Shown one piece after another: positions 15,189-23,829 of a DNA stretch of 40,697 nucleotides. Numbering within the stretch: position 1 is the first letter of the stretch; each line of letters starts with the position of its first letter. This DNA comes from Gemmatimonadaceae bacterium (GTDB lineage Bacteria; Gemmatimonadota; Gemmatimonadetes; Gemmatimonadales; Gemmatimonadaceae): NCBI GenBank assembly GCA_025934075.1, contig JAICYT010000006.1, positions 1 through 40,697 on the forward strand. Reading direction: 5' to 3'. A program made the position numbers and the translations under genes. Under the pieces are notes generated by a model. It did no database searches. It saw nothing but the letters and a program-made list of their open reading frames with translations, and had not been told where the DNA came from.

Positions 15189-16513
15189 GCGCGCGATTTC
15201 AACACCACAACGCTCTCACGCATGTACTCATCTAACGATCCAAGGTGGGCGCGCTGCTGGGAGCTGACATGCAGATGACGAGCGACTAGCACTCTCTCGA
15301 CATCATATCCCTCCTCTTGTCCGATACGGGCAACAAGAGTGTCTGTTGGGATGATGGATCGCGCGTAGGCAGAATTGCCGACGACGACCGCGACGGTCGC
15401 TCGGGGCGCCAACGCCGCATGAAGTCCCCGCAGCAGTGTTCTTGTATCATCAAAGTAGCCTGCCAGTGCTGCCTTGATTCCCATCCTGACGCTGCTTGCA
15501 GAGGAATCCATGGCGCTCAAGAACGGACTCAGCCTACTCCATGTTGAGTCAGAAGCGCCACGCGCGGCAGCGAGGTGACTACGCATGCTCGTCTTGCGTA
15601 GCACTCCCAATTCCGATGCCGCGTTCACAAATCCACCCATCCAAAGTTCGACTTTAAATGCTTCGAAATAGTCGAACCGATTTGCATACGGCGGGCTAAA
15701 CACTGCGAGCGACGCCGGTTCGTCAAAGCGAAGATTTCGCGCGTCGAGACTGGAGCCGGTTACAACTTTTGTCGTTGCTGAATTTGGCAGTGGATGATCC
15801 GAAAGATCACTCGCAATCGCATCACACTGTTCCTTCCAGCGGTTTTCGACGAATCTACGAACGCTGATCCCGAAGTACTTAGGGATCCATGTTGAGTCTG
15901 GAACAGTCTCGTACCGCCCAGGACGCCGACGCTTGTTGCGATACTTTAGGCCGTTGCCTTCTTTGAATGCGTTGGAACAGTCTTCAAGTATGCTGACCCA
16001 CGCGAGGTGGAGTAACGCTCGGACTCTTGGGCTCGTGACTGTGTCAATGAAAGCCCGGAGACGAAGAAGTGTTTCGAGGCTCTCAGGCAGAAAGATTTTG
16101 TTTATTAACGGAAACGCTGGCGCTTGCGCTGGGCCGAATCGGCGATAGGACTTTAGCGATTGATGCGTCAACCTCTTGAACTCGACCGACTCGCGCTTGT
16201 TGACAGGGGTCGTCTTCGTCGTTGTTATAAAAGTCGCAAGAGGATTTACGTCAATGCCATATGCGCGAACTCCACTCCGCGCCGACTCAACGAGTGTAGT
16301 CCCGCATCCGCAAAATGGATCAAGCCGAGTTCCCTTGGTCTTAAGATGATCGAACAGCGCGGGTGAAAAACCCTCACGATATCGAAACCATCGGTGAATT
16401 GGCCGTTCCGCAGCGGGAATCCACCGAACGGCGTTCGCCAGCGCTGGCGCCGGCGTGATCGGCAGTCCCGCTTGCGCGTCGTTCAATGCGTTTGTCAGGC
16501 GGCGAGAGTTCAT
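15185..16513 (-). CDS. SAM-dependent DNA amino-methyltransferase 2
   Basis: A 442-residue methyltransferase. Motif I RLDPFCGCGTTLVESAR with YGIDVNPLA, then motif IV LAVFSPPYANRFDYFEAF, again with SPPY. An arginine/lysine-rich loop (YRNKRRRPGRYETVPD) lies between them, perhaps for target recognition. It is first in the operon. I use ATG 16513; the ORF-track GTG 16609 would add 32 residues without family character. The two methyltransferases share layout but differ clearly in sequence, so they are an old pair rather than a recent duplication. Confidence 0.88.
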   Translation of the reverse strand: MNSRRLTNALNDAQAGLPITPAPALANAVRWIPAAERPIHRWFRYREGFSPALFDHLKTKGTRLDPFCGCGTTLVESARSGVRAYGIDVNPLATFITTTKTTPVNKRESVEFKRLTHQSLKSYRRFGPAQAPAFPLINKIFLPESLETLLRLRAFIDTVTSPRVRALLHLAWVSILEDCSNAFKEGNGLKYRNKRRRPGRYETVPDSTWIPKYFGISVRRFVENRWKEQCDAIASDLSDHPLPNSATTKVVTGSSLDARNLRFDEPASLAVFSPPYANRFDYFEAFKVELWMGGFVNAASELGVLRKTSMRSHLAAARGASDSTWSRLSPFLSAMDSSASSVRMGIKAALAGYFDDTRTLLRGLHAALAPRATVAVVVGNSAYARSIIPTDTLVARIGQEEGYDVERVLVARHLHVSSQQRAHLGSLDEYMRESVVVLKSRA

Positions 16514-16609
16514 CGAGGACGTATGAGGTTTCAGCGGTCCAGTGCGGGACCTAGTTACTCGCAAGCCTAGCGATTGTGCCCAACGGTACGGGGTGTTTCG
16601 GGGTAGCAC

Positions 16610-17332
16610 GCCCCCGCACCGACGTTCGTTTTGTATGTCTCGACCACAGCAGGTTCACGTACGGTTTACCACCTGGCAGTGAAGAACTACTCCGGTATCG
16701 ACGAACCGGGTGCACGGATTCAGCCATGAATCGCCGTCGTTGCTTGGTAACACGACGACAAAGATCGAGGAGCATAACGCTGGCAGTTCGACGCCACAAG
16801 ATAAGCGGGATACGTAATCGAAGCGCGGCCAAGTACTTACGAGGCGGTCGAGAGGCCGCCAGTCGCGCGATCACCTCTGCTGAGCACACGACGTATTCTC
16901 GGGTCCGAGATCACCTATGAGCCCTACACTCAAGGCCGGAGCCGAATGACTCGTCCCGATGATCTAGGCAGCTGGCTCCCTCTAGCGCCACGTCAGCGAT
17001 TTTCGTGTAAGTCGTTACGCGACAATGAGATATTCGACCTTGAATACCTTACTGAACTGCTCGCTATGAAAGTTCTGATATAAAGCGACCTGTCAAGCAG
17101 TCGCGGATGTAGCCCTACACGGAGCATGATACAACACAGCATTCGGCTGCGGCGCCTTGGGACGCCGGGCTCGACGGCTGTGCGCGGGTTAGCTCATGGA
17201 GCGTATCGCAGGGTCGTGATCCATCGGGCGCAGCCGCAGACTAGAGACGCGAGTTAGAATCGCATAGAACTTGGCGGGTGTGCCTCTCCGTGCCGGCCCA
17301 CCGGACCAGGCGAATGGGTTTCGATCGTGCGT
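16610..17332. other. Stretch without recognisable gene
   Basis: Between the start of the methyltransferase operon and the IS110-type relic. ORF-track entries here have no protein-like character. It should hold the promoter of the methyltransferase operon near its left end; I see no convincing -35/-10 pair. The rest looks like decayed DNA. Confidence 0.5.
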
Positions 17333-17815
17333 TTAGGCAGCCCTCCGCGTGCGGACCGGTGTCGGCGGTGGTTCGACCAACTGGCCGATGGTACAGACGA
17401 ACCCAAGGAGTTCGCGCGCAATCACCGTTGCCACGGCCAGGGATGGTTTCCCGCACTTGGTCAATCGATGATAGCGCGGGACAGAGGGAGGTTGCGATTT
17501 GGGGGCAACGGCGACGCCCGGAGCGGGTTGATCGTGTTGCCGCCCACGAAGAATCCCACTGGCCGTATTCGCGCGATGGCGATACGCCCAGCCGGTTTCG
17601 TGATTGCGCGCGGTGAATGCCGACCCCGCTCGAGTGCTCGCGGGGGATGCGGCCCGCTTACCCCGTGAGCTTCAGGGGGCAGAGCGATGGAGCATGCCGA
17701 GCTCACCAACGATCGTGGCGGCTGTGACCTCTTGCACCCCACAGACGGTGGCGAGGGGCCGCACCAAGACTTGCTGCGCTTGCGCTAGCGTCGCCAAAGC
17801 GGTGTGAATCGCACG
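17333..17815 (-). pseudogene. IS110-family transposase relic
   Basis: No ORF in the track, but the minus strand still encodes IS110-type C-terminal motifs in changing frames. Near 17690-17790 it reads ALATLAQAQQVLV and GVQEVTAATIVGELGMLHR, a helix-hairpin-helix typical of the C-terminal half; then stops and frame changes, with IPREHSSG readable; then VATVIARELLGFVCTIGQ ending at a TAA at 17335. The N-terminal DEDD catalytic half is missing and a TAG precedes the surviving part. It is a dead fragment left in the island and explains a gene-poor stretch. Confidence 0.8.
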
Positions 17816-17870
17816 TTCGAGCTATGATCGAGCAGCCCCAAATACACGTTCGCCCCCGCGTGGGGGTGCA

Positions 17871-18113
17871 TTATTGTTTGCCAGCCTGCTGAGCAACAGC
17901 GATCTCGGACTGAAGCGTTGTCAAAGTCCCGAGGTCTCTTGCAACGATCTGCGTCGCACAGGCTAAGCAATAGTGCTTCCAGCTTCGGCCGTCTCTGACC
18001 TTCAACCGACCATCTCCCTTAAACACAGTGTGCGCTGCGTTACGCCGACAGCTGTGTTTACGGGAAGCAGTGTCGATTTCAATACGACAAAGCAACGACT
18101 TGAGCGAAGCCAT
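17871..18113 (-). CDS. Small Cys/His protein coupled to the helicase
   Basis: 80 residues. HSCRRNAAH and HYCLACA give a set of Cys/His that could bind one zinc ion. Its ATG overlaps the helicase stop (TAATG), so it is translated with the helicase and is probably its partner. No family recognised. Confidence 0.6.
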   Translation of the reverse strand: MASLKSLLCRIEIDTASRKHSCRRNAAHTVFKGDGRLKVRDGRSWKHYCLACATQIVARDLGTLTTLQSEIAVAQQAGKQ

Positions 18114-19912
18114 TAGAAGGTCTCCTTAACGGCCTTCTCGACGATAATGTCCCATTCGGCGTCGATCTGATCAAGCTGCTGGCGAGTAAACTCGTCGCGC
18201 TCGCCACTCTTCCGGCCAACGGTCTCATTTACGTTGCGATGCAGCGACGACATCATCACGACGAGATTCGTCTTACCCAGGCGCAAGCGATCCAAATCCT
18301 TGCCTCCCGGATTGATACCGCGATCGGCAAGTATTTCAGCGGCCTTTGTCTTTACCCGCTCGCTGATCTCAAGGCGTTTGGCTTGACGGGCACGAACCTT
18401 CGTCACCGGAATCGGTGCCAGCTCATTCATCCGCTCCTGGAGCGCAGGTGCACCGTACTTCGCAACCAGCCGATCGAGCTGGGCAAGGTCGTCCGGATCG
18501 TCACCGATTAGAGGAATCTCTTCGAGAAGAACACCGGTTTGACTCTTCACTTCGACCTGATTCGACGGCCGTTGCCCACGGATCTCCGGCTCGATCACCA
18601 ACTCGTCGGCGCTGTCAAAGTCCAGGCCTTCGAGCGGGAGGAGCTGATCAAAGTAACCTTGATCCGCTTCACTGTACTGCTGAAAGTCCTCCCAACGCCT
18701 CGCAACGTTCGCTCCGGCGTGAAAAACGACAACTCCGTTATTCGCTGGATCGCCCGGGGCGTTTTGCTTGACAACTCGCATTACGCGACCGACGAACTGC
18801 ACAAAGGGCGACAAATTACTAAAGACGTTGAAGACTGCCGCCACAGCCAGGTATTTGTGGTCGAATCCCTCGCCCAGTTTGCGCACTTGGACGATGACAT
18901 CAAGTTGGTGATTTTCGAGCTTACTCATGACCGCGAGATTCGCCGCGCCGTCCTCGCGTGAATGGACAAAATCGGCACGAAGGCCCCGCTCGCGGTAGGC
19001 AGCGACGACCTGAGCGCAGTGGGCGAAGTTTAGGGCGGCAGCAATGATCTTAAGCCGATTATCGCCAGCCGCTGCGCGCAGTTTCTGTAGTTCGCGAATG
19101 GAGGCATCGACGATGGTGCCGAGCGTTTCCTTAGACGTCAGGATGCTCCGGCGGAAATCGGAGTCGTCCTCTCCAAGTCGCTTCACTTCGTCCAGTGTTA
19201 CGTCGATCTCGACGCCGTCTTCGTCACGGACGTAGCGGAGCGTCCGAGGATTGAGCACGACCGCCTTAAGGCGTTTGACGTAGCCTTCCTGGATCGCTCT
19301 GGCAACTGGATATGAATAGATAACCTGGCCCGCCATCAGCTTGCCGTCAGCCCTGAGCGGTGTCGCGCTAAAGTTCACGATCTTTGCGCGCGGGAACTTG
19401 GCCTTCAACGTCTCCCAGCTGCTCGCAACGTTGTGGTGGCCCTCGTCAAACAGAATCAGATCGAAATAGTCGTCAGGAAGGCCTTGCAACCAGCGATTAC
19501 CCTCTCCCTGCAGCTGCTGGATGTTCGTGATCACGACATGCCCTTCATCGAGATCCCCGCGGTTGGTCGTGTTGCCGCGGATCTCGACGGGCTCGGGATA
19601 TGGTCCACCCATAAGCGTCCCGGACTTCGTGTAGAACATGTCCGTGTTTGCCGGATCGAAGTCGGCATGCAGCTGACTGGCGATCGTCAGGCCGGGAGCA
19701 ACGACGAGTGCACGGTTGGCTTGGAACGCGAATGGTGCAAGCGCGATACATCCGGACTTGCCGCATCCCACTGGGAGAATGATTCCCACCTCGCGCTCTG
19801 CACCCGCGTCGATAGCGTGACCGCGAAGGCGTCTATATACCTCGCGTTGAGGGATTCGAAGTCCATCGTTGTCGTCGACTATCGGCTGGCGCGTTTGGAA
19901 CGGGGTGGTCAT
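18113..19912 (-). CDS. SF2 DEAD/DEAH-type helicase
   Basis: A 599-residue superfamily 2 helicase. Motif I PVGCGKSG (residues 47-54), motif II FDEGHH (DEGH at 154-157), motif III FSATPLR (180-183), and motif VI FVQFVGRVMR. The layout is that of restriction-type (ResIII-like) translocases and stand-alone phage-defence helicases. The C-terminal 200 residues (from about DLAQLDRLVAKYGAPALQ) are helical and unassigned. It has its own promoter and operator-like palindrome and is followed by the coupled small Cys/His gene. Whether it belongs to the methyltransferase/McrBC-like operon is unclear: the IS110 relic separates them, but both point the same way. Confidence 0.85.
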   Translation of the reverse strand: MTTPFQTRQPIVDDNDGLRIPQREVYRRLRGHAIDAGAEREVGIILPVGCGKSGCIALAPFAFQANRALVVAPGLTIASQLHADFDPANTDMFYTKSGTLMGGPYPEPVEIRGNTTNRGDLDEGHVVITNIQQLQGEGNRWLQGLPDDYFDLILFDEGHHNVASSWETLKAKFPRAKIVNFSATPLRADGKLMAGQVIYSYPVARAIQEGYVKRLKAVVLNPRTLRYVRDEDGVEIDVTLDEVKRLGEDDSDFRRSILTSKETLGTIVDASIRELQKLRAAAGDNRLKIIAAALNFAHCAQVVAAYRERGLRADFVHSREDGAANLAVMSKLENHQLDVIVQVRKLGEGFDHKYLAVAAVFNVFSNLSPFVQFVGRVMRVVKQNAPGDPANNGVVVFHAGANVARRWEDFQQYSEADQGYFDQLLPLEGLDFDSADELVIEPEIRGQRPSNQVEVKSQTGVLLEEIPLIGDDPDDLAQLDRLVAKYGAPALQERMNELAPIPVTKVRARQAKRLEISERVKTKAAEILADRGINPGGKDLDRLRLGKTNLVVMMSSLHRNVNETVGRKSGERDEFTRQQLDQIDAEWDIIVEKAVKETF

Positions 19913-19933
19913 CTGAGTGCAGTAGGCGGGTTG

Positions 19934-19953
19934 GTGAATTCACCCTAGTATAT
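19934..19953 (-). promoter_or_regulatory. Helicase promoter -10 with operator-like palindrome
   Basis: Minus strand TATACT (19953-19948) followed 2 nt later by the perfect 12-bp palindrome GGTGAATTCACC (19945-19934), centred near the expected +1 and 22-33 bp before the helicase ATG. A palindrome there would let a repressor block the promoter. The -35 is weak. 19954-20274 shows no gene. Confidence 0.45.
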
Positions 19954-20274
19954 GTCGCCCGGCCGCGCTTTAGAACGCCGCCAGAGAAAACAAACTCCGA
20001 ACTATGCGCCGAGTCTGCAGCGGTGCAATGAGCCATGATTTCCAGCCCAAACGCGGAAGGCCAAAGGCACGCAACAGCCTGCCCCACAATCGTTTAGATA
20101 TTCAAACATGAATACCTCGACGGCTTGCATCACTGACAAGCTCATTCTTGCCGCGATTAGCCGAGCGCCGACGCCGTGGCGGCGTGACAGGCGTTTCGGG
20201 GCTCCCCACCCCCTCCGCTTGCGCAATCGGCGGTTTGACGGCGCGCGAGACGGCAGCACCAAGGGCGCGCAATT

Positions 20275-20301
20275 CCGTCCTCAGTTTGTCCTCAGTTTCT
20301 C
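20275..20301. repeat. Putative integrase arm-type sites, right
   Basis: Two direct copies of GTCCTCAGTTT, 11 bp apart, matching the pair at 5667-5694 in sequence and orientation, including the preceding CC and the following CTC. They lie 157 bp inside attR. The match at both ends supports a role in integration or excision. Confidence 0.6.
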
Positions 20302-20458
20302 CCTGCAAACCCGGTCATCCGTGCCGGGAAAGTCCGGCGCCGACGCTCGGAACTCCCTCAGAATCGAACACGGTTAAGAATTGACTTCCCATCGAGATAC
20401 GTGGATGTCTCGACGCGGATTGGGTTTGCACTGCCGGACCGCGATCGGTCTCCTGGCT

Positions 20459-20506
20459 TGCTTCGGGAGCAGGAGGTCGCTGGTTCAAATCCAGTCGCCC
20501 CGACCA
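20459..20506. repeat. attR core (48-bp partial tRNA-Pro copy)
   Basis: Exact second copy of the 3' 48 nt of tRNA-Pro, in the same orientation as 5563-5610. No 5' half is present, so it is not a tRNA gene. It marks the right island boundary. Confidence 0.95.
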
Positions 20507-20511
20507 CTTTG

Positions 20512-20558
20512 AAACCCCTTGTTGCGGGAGCGTAAGCTCCGCGGCGACAAGGGGTTTT
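20512..20558 (+). terminator. Original tRNA-Pro terminator (outside attR)
   Basis: Stem AAACCCCTTGT / ACAAGGGGTTT with a second inner hairpin GCGGGAGC-GTAA-GCTCCGC, then TTTTCG. It lies 5 bp after the attR copy of CCA, so before integration it would have followed tRNA-Pro directly. Confidence 0.8.
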
Positions 20559-20634
20559 CGTTTTCGATGATGAAGCACCTGATCGAAGTATGGACGCGTT
20601 ACCGGAAACGTTGGTTCCGGTGAGCCTCGCCGCG

Positions 20635-21318
20635 TCAGCACGCTGTCGACACGCGACCCCGCTTGACCACGTTTCGGGCACCTGGGCCACTCGCCTTATG
20701 AAGGGGACGTTCGCCTCCGGGGGATTCACGGCGTTCGCGCCGAGGTTTCTCCAGATAGCGCGAAAGCAACCGTAAGAGCTCATCACGAAAGTTCGGATCG
20801 CGCAGCCAATCGGGATGGGCACACACCGCTTCGTCGATCACACCAAGCAGTGCGTGGCGGGCCGCAAAGACCATCATTTCGGGTCGCTTCGCATCGCGCG
20901 CCTTCGTCATCAATAGAGCCGAAACCATCTCGTTGCGGTCCGGTGTCTCAACATCACGCATCCCACGCGGGAGCCTCATGAGCAGAGCCCGGTGGAGCGT
21001 CGGGTTCTCGGCGTGTTCGGCGAGCGCCCCATCCACGAGCTTGACCAGGAGTTCGTCCAATGGCAATTCGAGCAATCGCTTCCAGGCATCGGCGTCGACT
21101 TGCGCGGGCTTCCCGACGTGTCGCGCGTGGAGGGCGTCCAGGATTGCCGCCTTATCGGGAAAATATTGGTACAGCGATGCGATATTGACGCCTGCCCGCG
21201 CGGCAATGTGGTTGGTAGTGAAACCTTTGAGTCCGCGTTCGGCAAGAATGTAAGCCGCTGCGTCGATGATGCACTGGACGGTGTGTTGAGAGCGAGACTG
21301 TTTCGGGACCTTCCGCAT
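20635..21318 (-). CDS. TetR-family transcriptional regulator
   Basis: About 227 residues. The N-terminal HTH is clear: IIDAAAYILAERGLKGFTTNHIAARAGVNIASLYQYFPDKAAILDAL, matching the TetR signature ending in LYQYFPDK. The C-terminal ligand-binding part is divergent, as usual. I prefer ATG 21318 (MRKVPKQSRSQHT) over 21351 because TetR proteins start shortly before the HTH. It is divergent from the nitroreductase with about 93 bp between starts, so it probably represses that gene and itself. No clear palindrome was found in the shared, AT-rich intergenic region. Confidence 0.88.
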   Translation of the reverse strand: MRKVPKQSRSQHTVQCIIDAAAYILAERGLKGFTTNHIAARAGVNIASLYQYFPDKAAILDALHARHVGKPAQVDADAWKRLLELPLDELLVKLVDGALAEHAENPTLHRALLMRLPRGMRDVETPDRNEMVSALLMTKARDAKRPEMMVFAARHALLGVIDEAVCAHPDWLRDPNFRDELLRLLSRYLEKPRRERRESPGGERPLHKASGPGARNVVKRGRVSTAC

Positions 21319-21411
21319 GGCGATCACTCGGCTGAGGACTGCGGAGTACAATGGCCCCAGTCGAAATAGAATGCAAGTAGCAAATCAAGCAAAGACTTAT
21401 ATATTAAATGC

Positions 21412-22140
21412 ATGCGCACTCGATCTTCCGTCGGCGCAGTAGAAGCATTTCATGGCCTGAACGGGCGCCGCCGCGCGGTGCGGCAGTTTGACGGCAGCAG
21501 CGTGCCGGATCAGCTGCTCCGCGCGATTGTCGCGGAAGCGCAGCTGGCGCCGAGCAGTCGAAATTCGCAACCGTACAGGTTCATCTGCGCGCGCAGCACG
21601 AAGCGGTTGGCTGCGATAGCGCCGCTGTGCAACGATCAGTCGGCGGCGCGTAGTGCTGGCGCGTTGGTGGTGCTGGCGGTCGGCCGGCGTTTCGCGCGCG
21701 AGACGCTGGACGCTTGGGATCTGCACCTTGCGACAGATTGCGACCTGAGCGACCGAAGCATCGCCTACCATCGCGCGGAGCTCAGGACGTCGCGCTGGTT
21801 TCTATCGATCGGCAGTTGGCCGATATGGTCGCTGCTCCTGGCGTTGTTTCGGGCGCTACAGCCTGCGACGGGCCTACTGCCGGTGGGCAGTGCCGGCATC
21901 CATCATTGGACATCTCGCAACGCGATCTTCGCGGCGCAGACTTTTCTCCTCGCCGCATGTGCCTATGGGATCGACACCTGTCCGATGGAGGGCTTCAACG
22001 CCGTCGGGCTGCGCAGGGCACTGGGTCTTCCGCGTGACGTGCTCATTCCTCTCGTGATCGCCGTGGGGCGGGCTGCCCGCGATGCACGCACCGAGCCGCG
22101 CTGGCGAAAACCGATCGAGGACGCGCTCGTTCTACTGTGA
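21412..22140 (+). CDS. Nitroreductase-family flavoprotein
   Basis: A 242-residue FMN-dependent nitroreductase fold. The FMN-binding start RRAVRQFDGSSVPDQLLRAIVAEAQLAPSSRNSQPYRF is characteristic, and GIDTCPMEGFNAVGLRRALGLP with VIAVGRAA closes the fold. Such enzymes reduce nitro-aromatics, quinones or enones with NAD(P)H. An insert around residue 125-150 (WFLSIGSWPIWSLLLALFRAL) is unusually hydrophobic. It lies divergent from the TetR gene, its likely repressor. No Shine-Dalgarno is seen; a TATATT about 10 bp before the ATG suggests a very short leader. Confidence 0.88.
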   Translation: MRTRSSVGAVEAFHGLNGRRRAVRQFDGSSVPDQLLRAIVAEAQLAPSSRNSQPYRFICARSTKRLAAIAPLCNDQSAARSAGALVVLAVGRRFARETLDAWDLHLATDCDLSDRSIAYHRAELRTSRWFLSIGSWPIWSLLLALFRALQPATGLLPVGSAGIHHWTSRNAIFAAQTFLLAACAYGIDTCPMEGFNAVGLRRALGLPRDVLIPLVIAVGRAARDARTEPRWRKPIEDALVLL

Positions 22141-22347
22141 GGTTGGGCTTCGGGTTTCTGGTCATGGCGCTGCGCATAGATGCCCGGCGCCAATCTTCAA
22201 CGGCAATGGGTCGGGATACTATCGTCTGACCGTCGTGACCGCCGATCGTGGCGCGGGGATCTGCTGCGCCGCTCGGGCGCGTACGGGCAATGTGCCGCGC
22301 CTGGTCACATTCCGTGGACTTCGGCGGTCATCCAGGAAACCGTAGCG

Positions 22348-23247
22348 ATGGAGACTATGACCGGGGACAACCGCGAGTGGCTCGCGGCCCGCTTCGAGGA
22401 GCACCGCACGCGATTGCGCGCGGTCGGCTATCGGATGTTGGGGTCGTTGAGCGAGGCGGATGATGCTGTTCAAGAGGCCTGGGTTCGGCTGAGTCGATCC
22501 CAGGCCGGTGACATCGAGAATCTGGCCGGGTGGCTCACGACGGTCGTCGCCCGCGTCTGCCTCAGCATCTTGCAGAGCCGGAACGCTCGGCGCGAGGAGT
22601 CACTGGCGCACGTGCCCGACCCAATCGTCAGCGTGGGCCCCGGGAGCGACCCCGAGCAGGCGGCCCTGCTCGCCGACTCGGTGGGGCTGGCACTGCAGGT
22701 CGTGCTCGACACACTGAATCCAGCCGAGCGTCTCGCCTTCGTGCTGCATGACATCTTCGGAGTCTCTTTCGAGGAGATCGCGCCCATCGTCGATCGCACG
22801 CCGACTGCGGCGCGGCAGCTCGCCAGCCGCGCCCGGCGGCGCGTGCAGGGCCAGGCGCCCGCCCCAGACCCCGATCGCGACCGCCAGCGCGAAGTTGTCG
22901 CCGCGTTCCTCGCCGCCTCGAGGGAGGGCAACTTCGAAGCGCTCCTCGAGGTGCTCGCTCCCGACGTCGTGCTCCGCGCCGACAGCGGCGCGTTGCCGCC
23001 GCCGGCCACGCAGGTGGTCAGGGGCGCTCGGGCGGTCGCGCGTCTCGCCGCCGCGTTCTCACAGATCGCGCGTTATTCGCGTCCGGCGCTCGTGAACGGA
23101 ACGCCGGGGCTCTTGACCACGACACCGCAGGGTGACCCCCAGTCGGTCATGGGCTTCACGATCACCGGGGGCCGGATCGTTCAGATCGACATCCTCGCCG
23201 ACCGAGAACGCCTGGCCACGCTCGATCTGCTGATGCTCGAATCGTGA
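22348..23247 (+). CDS. ECF sigma factor with SnoaL-like C-terminus (SigJ/ECF41 type)
   Basis: A 299-residue sigma factor. Region 2 GYRMLGSLSEADDAVQEAWVRL and region 4 FVLHDIFGVSFEEIAPIVDRTPTAARQLASRARRR are clear. The last 120 residues (VVAAFLAASREGNFEALLEVLAPDVVLRAD ...) form a SnoaL-like fold known from SigJ/ECF41 factors, where it tunes activity in place of a separate anti-sigma factor. I start at ATG 22348, which has AGGAAA upstream; the 56 codons before it are not family-like. Neighbours are a nitroreductase and DUF1801 genes, a common setting of stress-related genes. Confidence 0.92.
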   Translation: METMTGDNREWLAARFEEHRTRLRAVGYRMLGSLSEADDAVQEAWVRLSRSQAGDIENLAGWLTTVVARVCLSILQSRNARREESLAHVPDPIVSVGPGSDPEQAALLADSVGLALQVVLDTLNPAERLAFVLHDIFGVSFEEIAPIVDRTPTAARQLASRARRRVQGQAPAPDPDRDRQREVVAAFLAASREGNFEALLEVLAPDVVLRADSGALPPPATQVVRGARAVARLAAAFSQIARYSRPALVNGTPGLLTTTPQGDPQSVMGFTITGGRIVQIDILADRERLATLDLLMLES

Positions 23248-23328
23248 ACACGCGGACGGGAATAGCCGGCAACATGAGGAAGGCGGCCGCGTACGACTTT
23301 CAATCCTAATCATCGAGAGGGCGATTGC

Positions 23329-23784
23329 ATGAGCACGACTAGCGAGAGACGGAAACCCGCCACGCGAACCGGCGGCAAGGAAGGCAACGGGTTCACGGCC
23401 GAGGAGAAGGCGGCGGTGCGTGCTCGGGCCCGCGAGGTGAAGAGCGCCGCAGAGGGCGAGAGCGCCGTGCTCGCCGCGCTCGCGAAGATGGAGCCCCACG
23501 ACCGCAAACTGGGCGAGCGGCTTCATGCGATGATTCAGCGAACTGCACCGTCCCTCACGCCCAAGACGTGGTACGGGATGCCTGCCTACTCCAACAAGGA
23601 CGGCAAGGTGGTCTGCTACTTCCGCAACGCGACGAAGTTCAAGGAGCGGTACGCCATGTTCGGCTTCAACGACGTTGCGATGCTCGACGACGGCAACGTG
23701 TGGCCCGTTGCGTTCGCGCTCAAGGAGCTGACCGCGGCGGATGAGGCGAGGATCGCGAAGCTGGTCAAGCAGGCGGCGGGCTGA
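23329..23784 (+). CDS. DUF1801-domain protein 1
   Basis: A 151-residue protein with a low-complexity, charged N-terminus ([23 protein letters not shown]) and a DUF1801 core: [38 protein letters not shown] and YAMFGFND. The family adopts a YdhG-like fold; function is not established. RBS-like GAGAGGGCG lies before the ATG. It is followed after 45 bp by a second, shorter DUF1801 gene. Confidence 0.85.
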   Translation: MSTTSERRKPATRTGGKEGNGFTAEEKAAVRARAREVKSAAEGESAVLAALAKMEPHDRKLGERLHAMIQRTAPSLTPKTWYGMPAYSNKDGKVVCYFRNATKFKERYAMFGFNDVAMLDDGNVWPVAFALKELTAADEARIAKLVKQAAG

Positions 23785-23829
23785 GGCCGCGCACGGCCTG
23801 TCACACACCACTCGAGTCACGGAGACCAC

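Larger units (their letters stand above)
5563..20506. mobile_element. tRNA-Pro-integrated genomic island (about 14.9 kb)
   Basis: Defined by the 48-bp direct repeat at both ends, a tyrosine integrase next to attL with its 3' end toward the tRNA, an excisionase-like gene behind it, and shared putative integrase arm sites near both ends. Cargo: P-loop/winged-helix protein, PIN-like protein, two small ORFs, a five-gene methyltransferase/McrBC-like operon, an IS110-type relic, and a helicase with a small Cys/His protein. Base composition is visibly less GC-rich than the flanking his and atp genes. No conjugation, phage structural or relaxase genes are seen, so it would need a helper for transfer. 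Confidence 0.93.

Noticed and set aside
16576-16920. Plus-strand 114-aa ORF and neighbouring track ORFs in 16610-17330
   Set aside because: No family motifs, no ribosome binding site, composition like random decayed DNA.
20459-20506. Second tRNA-Pro gene
   Set aside because: Only the 3' 48 nt are present; no acceptor 5' strand or D-arm, so it is attR.
20358-20822. Minus-strand ORF of 154 aa with GATGFEPATSCSRSK
   Set aside because: Same artefact: antisense of the partial tRNA-Pro at attR.
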